Shown: positions 57,317 to 64,000 of the stretch, piece after piece
Position numbering within the stretch: the stretch's first letter is position 1
Layout of the letters: every line of letters starts with the position of its first letter
NCBI RefSeq assembly: GCF_001647715.1
Contig: NZ_CP015600.1
Span: 620,001-684,000, forward strand
Direction of reading: 5' to 3'
DNA length: 64,000 nt
Origin: Pseudomonas antarctica
Lineage (GTDB): Bacteria; Pseudomonadota; Gammaproteobacteria; Pseudomonadales; Pseudomonadaceae
Position numbers and translations under genes: made by a program
Notes under the pieces: model-generated
Told to the model about the DNA's origin: nothing
The model's input: only the letters and a program-made list of their open reading frames with translations
The model's database searches: none

Positions 57317-59389
57317 ATGACGCGCACTCGTAAAATTGTCGCTTGGAGCTGCGCCAGTTTCGTTCTGTTAATCGCCGTCGTGGTGTTGGTGTTGGTGTTT
57401 TTCGACTGGAACCGCATCAAGCCGCCGCTCAATGCCAAGGTCTCCGAAGAGTTGCATCGCCCCTTTGCCATCAATGGCAACCTGGCGGTGGTGTGGGCAC
57501 GTGAGGCGGATGAAGGTGGCTGGCGGGCCTGGGTGCCCTGGCCGCACGTGATTGCCGAGGACCTGACCCTGGGCAACCCGGATTGGTCGAAAAAACCACA
57601 GATGGTCACGCTCAAGCGCGTAGAACTGCGCATTTCTCCGTTGGCGCTGCTGGCGCAGCGTGTGGTCATCCCGCGTATTGACCTCACTGAGCCGAGTGCC
57701 GACTTGCAGCGCCTGGCCGATGGTCGCGCCAACTGGACTTTCAAGTTCGACCCCAAAGACCCCAACGCTGAACCGTCCAGTTGGGTGGTGGACATCGGCG
57801 CTATCGGTTTCGACAAAGGCCATGTGACGCTCGACGACCAAACGCTCAACACCCAGCTGGATGTGATCATTGACCTGCTGGGCAAGCCTATTCCGTTCGG
57901 CGAGATCGTCGGCGACGCCGACGCCAAGAAGGCCCTCGAGAAAGGTTCGGCGCCTCAGGACTATGCGTTCGGCCTCAAGGTCAAAGGCCAATATCACGGT
58001 CAGAAGCTCGACGGCACCGGCAAAATCGGCGGCCTGCTCGCCTTGCAGGACGCGGCCAAGCCGTTCCCGCTGCAAGCCCAGGTGAAAATCGCCGACACCA
58101 GCGTTGCCCTCGTCGGCACTCTGACCGACCCGCTGAACCTTGGCGCCCTGGATCTGCGGCTGAAACTCGCCGGCTCCAGCCTGGGTAACCTCTACCCGCT
58201 GACCGGCGTGACGCTGCCCGACTCGCCGGCCTATTCCACCGACGGTCACCTGATCGCCAAGTTGCATGAAGCCAGTGGCGCGTCATTCACCTATGAAAAC
58301 TTCAACGGCAAGATCGGCAACAGTGATATCCACGGCGACCTGAGCTATGTCGCCAGTCAGCCTCGGCCCAAACTCAGCGGCAAACTGGTGTCCAACCAAT
58401 TGCTGATGACCGACCTTGCCCCGTTGATCGGTGCCGACTCCAATGCCAAGCAGAAAGCCCGTGGCGGCGAAAGCAAACAACCGGCGACCAAGGTGCTGCC
58501 GGTGGAAGAGTTCCGCACCGAGCGCTGGCGCGACATGGATGCCGATGTGGAATTCACCGGCAAACGCATCGTGCACAGTGCCGAATTGCCGTTCACAGAC
58601 CTCTATACCCACCTGGTCCTCACCGACGGCGAGCTGAGCCTGGAACCCCTGCGTTTTGGGGTCGCTGGGGGCAAGCTGGATGCACAGATTCGCCTGAACG
58701 GCCGCATCACACCGATGGAAGGCCGCGCAAAACTCACCGCGCGTAACTTCAAGCTCAAGCAGCTGTTCCCAACGTTTGAACCGATGAAAACCAGCTTTGG
58801 TGAACTCAACGGCGATGCCGATGTTTCCGGGCGCGGCAACTCCGTGGCGGCCTTATTGGGCTCCTCCAACGGTGACCTGAAAATGCTCATCAACGACGGC
58901 GCGATCAGCCGTGGCCTGATGGAAATCGCCGGGCTCAACGTGGGCAACTATGTGGTGGGCCGCCTGTTCGGCGACAAAGAAGTGAAGATCAACTGCGCGG
59001 CCGCGGACTTCGGCATCAAGACCGGCCTTGCGACCACTCGCCTGTTTGTGTTCGATACCGAGAACGCGATCATCTACATCGATGGCACCGCAAACATGGC
59101 GACCGAACAGCTCGACCTGACCATCACGCCCGAGTCCAAGGGCTTTCGCCTGTTTTCCCTGCGTTCGCCGCTGTACGTCAACGGCCCGTTTATCAAGCCC
59201 AATGCGGGTGTGAAAGCGGTGCCGCTGATGCTGCGTGGGGCAGGCATGGTCGCACTGGGTGTGATCGCCGGCCCGGCAGCCGGGTTGCTGGCGCTGGTGG
59301 CACCGAGTGGCGATGAGCCGAACCAGTGTGCACCGCTGTTGCAGCAGATGAGGGAAGGCAAGGCGCCGAAGACCGTGAAAAGTAACTGA
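57317..59389 (+). CDS. AsmA family protein
   Basis: A 690-residue envelope protein anchored by one N-terminal helix (ASFVLLIAVVVLVLVFFDW, about residues 14-32), with a large beta-rich periplasmic part. The AsmA N-terminal pattern is visible (IKPPLNAKVSEELHRPFAINGNLAVVW over residues 34-60; EDLTLGNPDW), and the C-terminal AsmA domain lies about 400-610 (GDADVSGRGNSVAALLGSSN, NLLINDG-like MLINDGAISRG, TEQLDLTITPESKG). AsmA-like proteins are thought to carry lipids between membranes or affect outer-membrane assembly. CAGGAG precedes the ATG. Confidence 0.9.
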   Translation: MTRTRKIVAWSCASFVLLIAVVVLVLVFFDWNRIKPPLNAKVSEELHRPFAINGNLAVVWAREADEGGWRAWVPWPHVIAEDLTLGNPDWSKKPQMVTLKRVELRISPLALLAQRVVIPRIDLTEPSADLQRLADGRANWTFKFDPKDPNAEPSSWVVDIGAIGFDKGHVTLDDQTLNTQLDVIIDLLGKPIPFGEIVGDADAKKALEKGSAPQDYAFGLKVKGQYHGQKLDGTGKIGGLLALQDAAKPFPLQAQVKIADTSVALVGTLTDPLNLGALDLRLKLAGSSLGNLYPLTGVTLPDSPAYSTDGHLIAKLHEASGASFTYENFNGKIGNSDIHGDLSYVASQPRPKLSGKLVSNQLLMTDLAPLIGADSNAKQKARGGESKQPATKVLPVEEFRTERWRDMDADVEFTGKRIVHSAELPFTDLYTHLVLTDGELSLEPLRFGVAGGKLDAQIRLNGRITPMEGRAKLTARNFKLKQLFPTFEPMKTSFGELNGDADVSGRGNSVAALLGSSNGDLKMLINDGAISRGLMEIAGLNVGNYVVGRLFGDKEVKINCAAADFGIKTGLATTRLFVFDTENAIIYIDGTANMATEQLDLTITPESKGFRLFSLRSPLYVNGPFIKPNAGVKAVPLMLRGAGMVALGVIAGPAAGLLALVAPSGDEPNQCAPLLQQMREGKAPKTVKSN

Positions 59390-59407
59390 CGAAACCGCAA
59401 ACAAAAA

Positions 59408-59500
59408 ATGTGGGAGCGGGCTTGCCTGCGATAGCGGAGTAACAGTCGACAAATACACTGACTGTTCGATAGCTATCGCGGGCAAGCCCGCTCCCACATG
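59408..59500. repeat. REPIN
   Basis: ATGTGGGAGCGGGCTTGCCT and the inverted GGGCAAGCCCGCTCCCACAT flank about 50 bp, between convergent genes. Confidence 0.87.
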
Positions 59501-59519
59501 GGGCTTGCGGTGTTACGGC

Positions 59520-60050
59520 TTACAGATCCTGCAGAATATCCGCCATGTCGTCGGCGTGTTCTTCTTCCTGGGCCAGGATTTCTTCGAAGATGCGACGCGT
59601 GGTCGGGTCTTTGTCGCCGATGTATTGGATGATTTCGCGATAGCTGTCCACCGCGATCCGCTCGGCCACCAGGTCTTCGTAGACCATTTCCTTCAAGTTC
59701 TTGCCCGCCACGTATTGCGCGTGGGAGTTCTTCGACAGCAGGTCGGGGTTGAACTCCGGCTCGCCGCCCAGTTGCACGATGCGCTCGGCCAGTTTGTCGG
59801 CATGCTCGGCTTCCTGGGTCGCGTGCTCGAGGAATTCATCGGCGGCGACGCTGGCTTTTAGGCCGTTGGCCATGAAGTAGTGGCGCTTGTAACGCAACAC
59901 GCAGACCAGCTCAGTGGCCAGCGATGCGTTGAGCAGGCGGATGATTTCCTCGCGGTCGGCGTCATAGCCTTCCGTCACGGCGCCGTTTTCGACGTTCTGG
60001 CGGGCGCGTGAGCGCAGGGTCGCAACGTCAGTCAAATGTGCTTCAGTCAT
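59520..60050 (-). CDS. Ferritin-like domain protein (bacterioferritin-type)
   Basis: A 176-residue four-helix-bundle protein. Paired di-iron motifs are visible: LNASLATELVCVLRYKRHYF, EHATQEAEHADKLAERI, DLVAERIAVDSYREIIQYIG and LAQEEEHADDM, supplying the ExxH pairs of the ferroxidase centre. It lacks the haem-binding Met of classical Bfr at the usual place, so it may be a Dps-like or encapsulated ferritin; a similar protein is annotated as probable bacterioferritin in P. aeruginosa. Expected role: iron storage and protection from peroxide. Confidence 0.85.
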   Translation of the reverse strand: MTEAHLTDVATLRSRARQNVENGAVTEGYDADREEIIRLLNASLATELVCVLRYKRHYFMANGLKASVAADEFLEHATQEAEHADKLAERIVQLGGEPEFNPDLLSKNSHAQYVAGKNLKEMVYEDLVAERIAVDSYREIIQYIGDKDPTTRRIFEEILAQEEEHADDMADILQDL

Positions 60051-60226
60051 CTCAATCTCCTGGTGCTAATCCGGTTTTGCGCCACGCTCTGCCGGCGTGA
60101 TCGCTCCAAGTTGTGAGTCTTGGGCGGGGCAAAAAGTTTTATTGGATTTGCCCGAACGTGTCATCTGCTCGTCGCCGGATTGAGTTAGCCTGCCTTCATC
60201 CTGACTTGATCAAGGACGTTCGCCTC

Positions 60227-61117
60227 ATGTCGCAGTTGTTAGCCACGCGTTACCCTCTGGTGCTGGTGCCCGGCATGCTGGGCTTCGTACGCTTGGGGTT
60301 GTTCCCGTATTGGTACGGGATTGTCCCGGCGTTGCGGGCGGGTGGGGCGCAGGTGTTTCCCGTGCAGGTGGCGCCGCTGGATTCCAGCGAGGTGCGCGGT
60401 GAGCAGTTGCTGGCACAGATTGAGCGGATTCGCCGGGAAACAGGCGCCGACAAGGTCAACTTGCTCGGCCATAGCCAGGGCTCGCTGACGGCGCGTTACG
60501 CGGCGGCCAAGCGCCCTGAGTGGGTGGCTTCGGTGACGTCAGTGGCAGGGCCCAATCATGGCTCGGAATTGGCGGATTACTTCCAGCTCCATTACCCCGC
60601 AGACAGTTGGAAAGGCCGAGTCGTGAGCGCGGTGTTTCATTTAGTCGCAGGGATGATGAGCCTGCTGGAAACCGGCTATCGCGGGCCGCGCTTCAAGGCC
60701 GATCTAAAGGCATCCCATCATTCCCTGACCAGCGAAGGCGTGGCCCTGTTCAACCGCCAATACCCTCAGGGCCTGCCCGATACGTGGGGCGGGCAGGGCG
60801 CCGAAGTGGCCAACGGTGTGCGCTATTACTCATGGTCCGGCACCTTGCAGCCGGGCAAGACTGATCGCGGGCGCAACCTGCTGGACGGCACGAACCGCAG
60901 TTGCCGGCTGTTCGCCCGCAGTTTTGTGCGCGAAAAGGGCCAATGCGACGGTATGGTCGGGCGCTATAGCTCGCATCTGGGATGGGTGATTGGTGATGAC
61001 TACCCCTTGGACCACTTCGATATCGTCAACCAGTCCTTCGGGCTGGTGGGCAAGGGCGCGGAGCCGATTCGGTTGTTTGTAGAGCATGCGCAGCGGTTGA
61101 AGGCTGCCGGGGTTTAG
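60227..61117 (+). CDS. Triacylglycerol lipase, family I.1, P. fragi type without signal peptide
   Basis: A 296-residue alpha/beta hydrolase. It starts MSQLLATRYPLVLVPGMLGF, so the fold begins at once and no Sec signal is present. The nucleophile Ser83 lies in GHSQGSLTARY; the catalytic Asp and His appear in GQCDGMVGRYSSHLG and DYPLDHFDIVNQ, a segment that also supplies calcium ligands in this family. FNRQYPQGLPDTWGGQG and YYSWSG resemble the P. fragi lipase closely. No foldase gene (lif) is adjacent. An upstream in-frame start would add 38 residues without signal-peptide character. Confidence 0.9.
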   Translation: MSQLLATRYPLVLVPGMLGFVRLGLFPYWYGIVPALRAGGAQVFPVQVAPLDSSEVRGEQLLAQIERIRRETGADKVNLLGHSQGSLTARYAAAKRPEWVASVTSVAGPNHGSELADYFQLHYPADSWKGRVVSAVFHLVAGMMSLLETGYRGPRFKADLKASHHSLTSEGVALFNRQYPQGLPDTWGGQGAEVANGVRYYSWSGTLQPGKTDRGRNLLDGTNRSCRLFARSFVREKGQCDGMVGRYSSHLGWVIGDDYPLDHFDIVNQSFGLVGKGAEPIRLFVEHAQRLKAAGV

Positions 61118-61138
61118 CCGGTTCACCGCGTTATCGTT

Positions 61139-61222
61139 CTTCGCGAGCAAGCCCGCTCCCACATTCGACCGAGTTTCACATTTGGAATGTGATCGAATGT
61201 GGGAGCGGGCTTGCTCGCGAAG
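61139..61222. repeat. REPIN
   Basis: TTCGCGAGCAAGCCCGCTCC and its exact inverse surround about 34 bp that include a further ATTCGA/TCGAAT pair, between convergent genes. Confidence 0.88.
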
Positions 61223-61227
61223 GCGGC

Positions 61228-62118
61228 CTATGAGGCAACACTGACCTGACGGCGAACCGGCGTAGTCCAGCGCTCCGACAAAATCACCCCGCCCAACGTC
61301 AGCAAGCCACCCACCAAGTGATACATCGCCAGCTCTTCCTTCAACACCACCGCCGCAATCAACGCGGTAATCAGCGGCAGCAGGTTGAAAAACAGCGTGG
61401 TGCGGCTTGGCCCCAGGGTCTTCACCGAGTGCATCCACGCCAGCGGCGCGAGCATCGACGCCAGCAAGCAGGCGTACAACACCAGCGGAATATTCGCCCA
61501 GCCCAGGCCTGCTTTGGTGGAGAACAGAAACAGCGGAAACAGCACCACCACGGCCACCAGCACCTGCAAATACAGCAATACCAGCGGCGGCAGGCGCAGC
61601 TGCCATTTCTTCAGCAAAGTGCTGTAGACCGCGTAGGCCAGGGTGGCGATCAGCATCATGCCGTCGCCCAGGTTGACCCCGTGTTGCAGCAACGCGCCCA
61701 GGCTGCCGGCCGACACCACCACCACCACGCCGGCGAACGACAGCACTGCGCCGGTCAGTGCGCCAAAGGTCAGGCGCTGGCCGAGGCTGATGATGGCGGC
61801 GGTCAGCGCCATCAATGGCATCAGCGAGAGGATGATGCCCATGTTGGTGGCCGAGGTCAGGGTCGCGGCGTAGTAGGCCAGGCTTTGATACACGGCCATG
61901 CCGAGCACGCCGAGGATGAAGATCTTGCCCAGGTTCGGGCGAATCATCGGCCAATGGGCAATCACCGGCTTGAGCATGAACGGGGTAAACAGCAGCGCTG
62001 CCAGCAACCAGCGGTAAAAGCCGATTTCAGCGGGGAAGATCGTGCCCACGGCCAATTTGTTGACCACGGTATTGCCGGCCCAGATAAAGATGGCCAGCAG
62101 GGGATACGCAAATTGCAT
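61228..62118 (-). CDS. DMT-superfamily EamA transporter
   Basis: A 296-residue inner-membrane protein with ten helices in two EamA repeats (first: YPLLAIFIWAGNTVVNKLAV; second from about residue 150: GDGMMLIATLAYAVYSTLLKKW). Proteins of this type export amino acids or other small metabolites. ATG 62118 (MQFAYPLL) was chosen; the longer open frame upstream runs through the operator region shared with the AraC gene. Divergent pairing with a specific AraC regulator suggests induction by its substrate. Confidence 0.88.
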   Translation of the reverse strand: MQFAYPLLAIFIWAGNTVVNKLAVGTIFPAEIGFYRWLLAALLFTPFMLKPVIAHWPMIRPNLGKIFILGVLGMAVYQSLAYYAATLTSATNMGIILSLMPLMALTAAIISLGQRLTFGALTGAVLSFAGVVVVVSAGSLGALLQHGVNLGDGMMLIATLAYAVYSTLLKKWQLRLPPLVLLYLQVLVAVVVLFPLFLFSTKAGLGWANIPLVLYACLLASMLAPLAWMHSVKTLGPSRTTLFFNLLPLITALIAAVVLKEELAMYHLVGGLLTLGGVILSERWTTPVRRQVSVAS

Positions 62119-62158
62119 CGAAAGAAACCAAGTGTGTTGATGAGGCAGGATTATCCCC

Positions 62159-62213
62159 TGTCTGGATCGAAGCCTATACTGCGATCCAGACAAACGACCT
62201 TTGTATCCAGACA
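62159..62213. promoter_or_regulatory. Three ATCCAGACA operator motifs between EamA and AraC genes
   Basis: The 9-mer ATCCAGACA occurs at 62184-62192 and 62205-62213 on the plus strand (21 bp apart) and inverted at 62159-62167. The last copy ends two bases before the AraC-type gene's ATG, so it would allow autoregulation. Confidence 0.65.
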
Positions 62214-62215
62214 AT

Positions 62216-63004
62216 ATGCCCAGACACACCGTACGCCTCGCGGATTTCCCGCGCCTGCCGAGCCCGGTCTACTTCCGTTACTCCGATTTCGCGCCTGATA
62301 CCGAGTGCACGCCGCACCGGCACTTCTGGGGTTCGCTGGACTACTCGGCCAACGGCGTGATGCGCATGGAAGTGGCCGGCAGCCGCTTTATGTCGCCGCC
62401 GCAGTACGCAGTGTGGATCCCGCCGAACACCGAGCACAGCTCCTACAACGCCCAGGCCATTGTCTATCGCTCGGTGGGCCTTGCCCCGCAACTCTGCGAG
62501 CAACTGCCACAGGCGCCGTGCACCTTGGCAATCAGCGAGATTCTCAAGGCGATCCTTGGCGACTTTGCCCTGCGCGATGTCAACATCCCGCAAACCGAGG
62601 CGGATATCCGCCTGGCCCAAGTGCTGGTGGACCAACTCAAGCAAGCGCCGATCCACGATTGCTTTCTGCCTTACGCGCGCCACCCCGGGCTGCTCAGTGT
62701 GCTCGAAGGCATGCAGGCCGAGCCCGGCGACAATCGCCCACTGGCGCAATGGGCGGAGCAAGTGCATGTGAGCGAACGCACCCTGGCCCGGCAATTTGTG
62801 CGGGAGCTGGGCATAAGCTTCGGCGAATGGCGCCAGCGCCTGCGTTACCTCGCCGCCATCGAGGCCCTCGACAGCGAGCACAGTGTGCAGCATGTGGCCT
62901 TTGACTTGGGTTACAGCACCGCCTCGGCCTTCATCGCCATGTTCCAGCGCCACGCGGGCTGCACCCCGGAGCAGTACCGCCGGTCGAACATTCGCGTCCG
63001 CTGA
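62216..63004 (+). CDS. AraC-family transcriptional regulator
   Basis: A 262-residue regulator with an N-terminal cupin-like sensing domain (TPHRHFWGSLDYSANGVM, SPPQYAVWIPPNTEHSSYN) and a C-terminal double helix-turn-helix (WAEQVHVSERTLARQFVREL, VAFDLGYSTASAFIAMFQRH, ending GCTPEQYRRS). The sensor resembles those of AraC proteins controlling drug or metabolite exporters. ATG 62216 is preferred over a TTG five codons upstream that lies in the operator repeats; the ribosome site is weak either way. Confidence 0.9.
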   Translation: MPRHTVRLADFPRLPSPVYFRYSDFAPDTECTPHRHFWGSLDYSANGVMRMEVAGSRFMSPPQYAVWIPPNTEHSSYNAQAIVYRSVGLAPQLCEQLPQAPCTLAISEILKAILGDFALRDVNIPQTEADIRLAQVLVDQLKQAPIHDCFLPYARHPGLLSVLEGMQAEPGDNRPLAQWAEQVHVSERTLARQFVRELGISFGEWRQRLRYLAAIEALDSEHSVQHVAFDLGYSTASAFIAMFQRHAGCTPEQYRRSNIRVR

Positions 63005-63075
63005 CATGTAACAGGTTTTGACTACACTGCTGCGTAGGCCGTGCCCTTTCGGCACGGTAACAGGGAGAAAACTCC

Positions 63076-63375
63076 ATGAAGATGCTGCGTATTCCGTTGT
63101 TGATGATGGGCCTGCTGCTGTGTTCCCAAGGCTTCGCCGCTACCGCCCAGCAAAATAAAATGACCACCTGCAATGCTGAAGCCACCACCAAGACGCTCAA
63201 AGGCGATGACCGCAAGGCGTTCATGAAGACCTGCCTGTCGGCGCCTGCCGCCAACGACGCCAAGACCCTGACCCCACAGCAGCAGAAAATGAAAGACTGC
63301 AATGCCACGGCGAAAACTAAGGCGTTGACCGGCGATGCGCGTAAGACCTTTATGAGCACTTGCCTCAAAGGCTGA
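63076..63375 (+). CDS. psiF: PsiF repeat-containing protein
   Basis: A 99-residue secreted protein. The signal peptide ends GFAA (about residue 22), followed by two PsiF repeats: KMTTCNAEATTKTLKGDDRK and KMKDCNATAKTKALTGDARK, each completed by (A/T)FM(K/S)TCL, so each carries two Cys that probably form a disulfide. E. coli PsiF is induced by phosphate starvation; its function is unknown. No Pho box was identified upstream. CAGGGAG precedes the ATG. Confidence 0.9.
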   Translation: MKMLRIPLLMMGLLLCSQGFAATAQQNKMTTCNAEATTKTLKGDDRKAFMKTCLSAPAANDAKTLTPQQQKMKDCNATAKTKALTGDARKTFMSTCLKG

Positions 63376-63402
63376 CCACGATTTCGCCAACACTGGAGCT
63401 CA

Positions 63403-63493
63403 AATGTGGGAGCTGGCTTGCCTGCGATAGCATCACCTCGGTAGGCCAGGTAAACCCAGGCGCCTGCATCGCGGGCAAGCCCGGCTCCCACAC
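63403..63493. repeat. REPIN with CACCTCGG interior
   Basis: ATGTGGGAGCTGGCTTGCCT and the inverted GGGCAAGCCCGGCTCCCACA; the interior GCATCACCTCGGTA and GCCTGCATCGCGG resembles the nested element at 20861-20984. Confidence 0.83.
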
Positions 63494-63581
63494 TTGATCG
63501 CATTCACAACCTGGCCTCTCGCTTGATTCCCTCAAGGCTGGCAGACTGCCCATCCTTTAACGCCGTTCGTTTTGAGGCTGT

Positions 63582-64000
63582 ATGCCAACGTTTTCTCAGC
63601 GTCACGTGTTATTGCTGGTCAGTTGCGTCATCATTTTCGGTGGGTTGTTGCTGGTTCTGCCGCTCAAGCTGCTGCCCAGCCTGCTGGCCGGCTTGCTGGT
63701 GTATGAGCTGGTCAATATGCTCACCCCGCAGTTGCAACGGCTGATCGAAGGCCGGCGCGCGCGTTGGCTGGCGGTGGCATTGCTCGGCACCTTGATCGTC
63801 AGCGTGCTGGCCCTGATTTTCGCCGGCGCCATCAGCTTCCTGCTCCACGAAGCGGAAAACCCTGGGGCTTCCCTCGATAAATTCATGGGCGTGGTCGATC
63901 GCGCGCGCGGCCAGTTGCCGCCGTTCCTCGACGCCTACCTGCCTGCCAGCGCCGCCGAGTTTCGCGTGGCCATCGGCGACTGGCTGAGCAAGCACCTGAG
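63582..64000 (+). CDS. AI-2E family transporter/permease (PerM-like), 3'-truncated by window edge
   Basis: The first 139 codons are visible. MPTFSQRHVLLLVSCVIIFG begins the protein; hydrophobic helices lie at about 9-38 (LLLVSCVIIFGGLLLVLPLK region, with LPSLLAGLLVYELVNML) and 62-84 (WLAVALLGTLIVSVLALIFAG), followed by a soluble stretch (ENPGASLDKFMGVVDRARGQLP). This is the plan of the AI-2E/PerM family, whose members export small molecules or act as Na/H antiporters. The substrate is unknown and the remainder lies outside the window. Confidence 0.8.
   Translation, partial: MPTFSQRHVLLLVSCVIIFGGLLLVLPLKLLPSLLAGLLVYELVNMLTPQLQRLIEGRRARWLAVALLGTLIVSVLALIFAGAISFLLHEAENPGASLDKFMGVVDRARGQLPPFLDAYLPASAAEFRVAIGDWLSKHL

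Overview
The window is a chromosomal segment of a fluorescent Pseudomonas, most likely of the P. fluorescens lineage. This rests on gene order (tsaE-amiB-mutL-miaA-hfq-hflX-hflK-hflC-hisZ-purA, rnr-rlmB-rpsF-rpsR-rplI-dnaB, azurin-nadE-pncB, ureEFG next to a DesT-like regulator), on high-GC codon use, and on many short REP/REPIN palindromes of the GTGGGAGCkGGCTTGC type. No prophage, insertion sequence, integrase or CRISPR array was seen.

Layout. 1-12.0 kb is a dense, mostly co-directional housekeeping block: metabolite repair (nnrD end), tRNA t6A (tsaE), cell-wall amidase, MutL, tRNA i6A (miaA), Hfq, HflX, the HflKC membrane complex, HisZ and PurA. A chemoreceptor (12.1-14.0 kb) faces an iron(III)-type periplasmic transporter lacking its ATPase (14.1-16.7 kb). 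Two identical tRNA-Leu(CAG) genes, each with its own promoter and terminator, precede rnr-rlmB and the ribosomal operon rpsF-rpsR-DUF2232-rplI, then dnaB and ygiQ (17.4-27.3 kb). REPINs are absent before 14 kb and frequent afterwards.

27.3-36.0 kb is the most unusual part. A 163-bp tandem duplication lies before a two-gene cassette that looks like a pore-forming effector with a four-helix membrane immunity protein (inference). It is followed by a three-gene operon encoding transglutaminase-like/DUF2126, ATP-grasp/alpha-E and a second transglutaminase-like protein, a family of predicted peptide-bond chemistry with no settled product. A good sigma-54 promoter and an NtrC-like dyad precede that operon.

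36.0-49 kb holds azurin with an Anr-like box, nadE-pncB (NAD salvage), a LysR regulator divergent from the lysine/pipecolate catabolic genes amaB and amaA, and a five-gene branched-chain amino-acid ABC transporter. The transporter's binding-protein gene has an excellent sigma-54 promoter with four GGTTGYA repeats phased about 22 bp apart. 49-64 kb carries a non-coding stretch rich in DnaA-box-like sequences, an SDR, a cation-efflux protein, an AGE-family isomerase, ureEFG plus a UreJ/HupE-type nickel permease (again with a sigma-54-like promoter), an orphan DesT-like repressor, an AsmA-like protein, a ferritin-like protein, a P. fragi-type lipase, an EamA exporter divergent from an AraC regulator, PsiF, and the start of an AI-2E-family permease.

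A nitrogen theme links the accessory part: amino-acid uptake, lysine breakdown, urease maturation and the uncharacterised ATP-grasp/transglutaminase operon, three of these four behind sigma-54-like promoters. This joint regulation is inferred from sequence motifs only.
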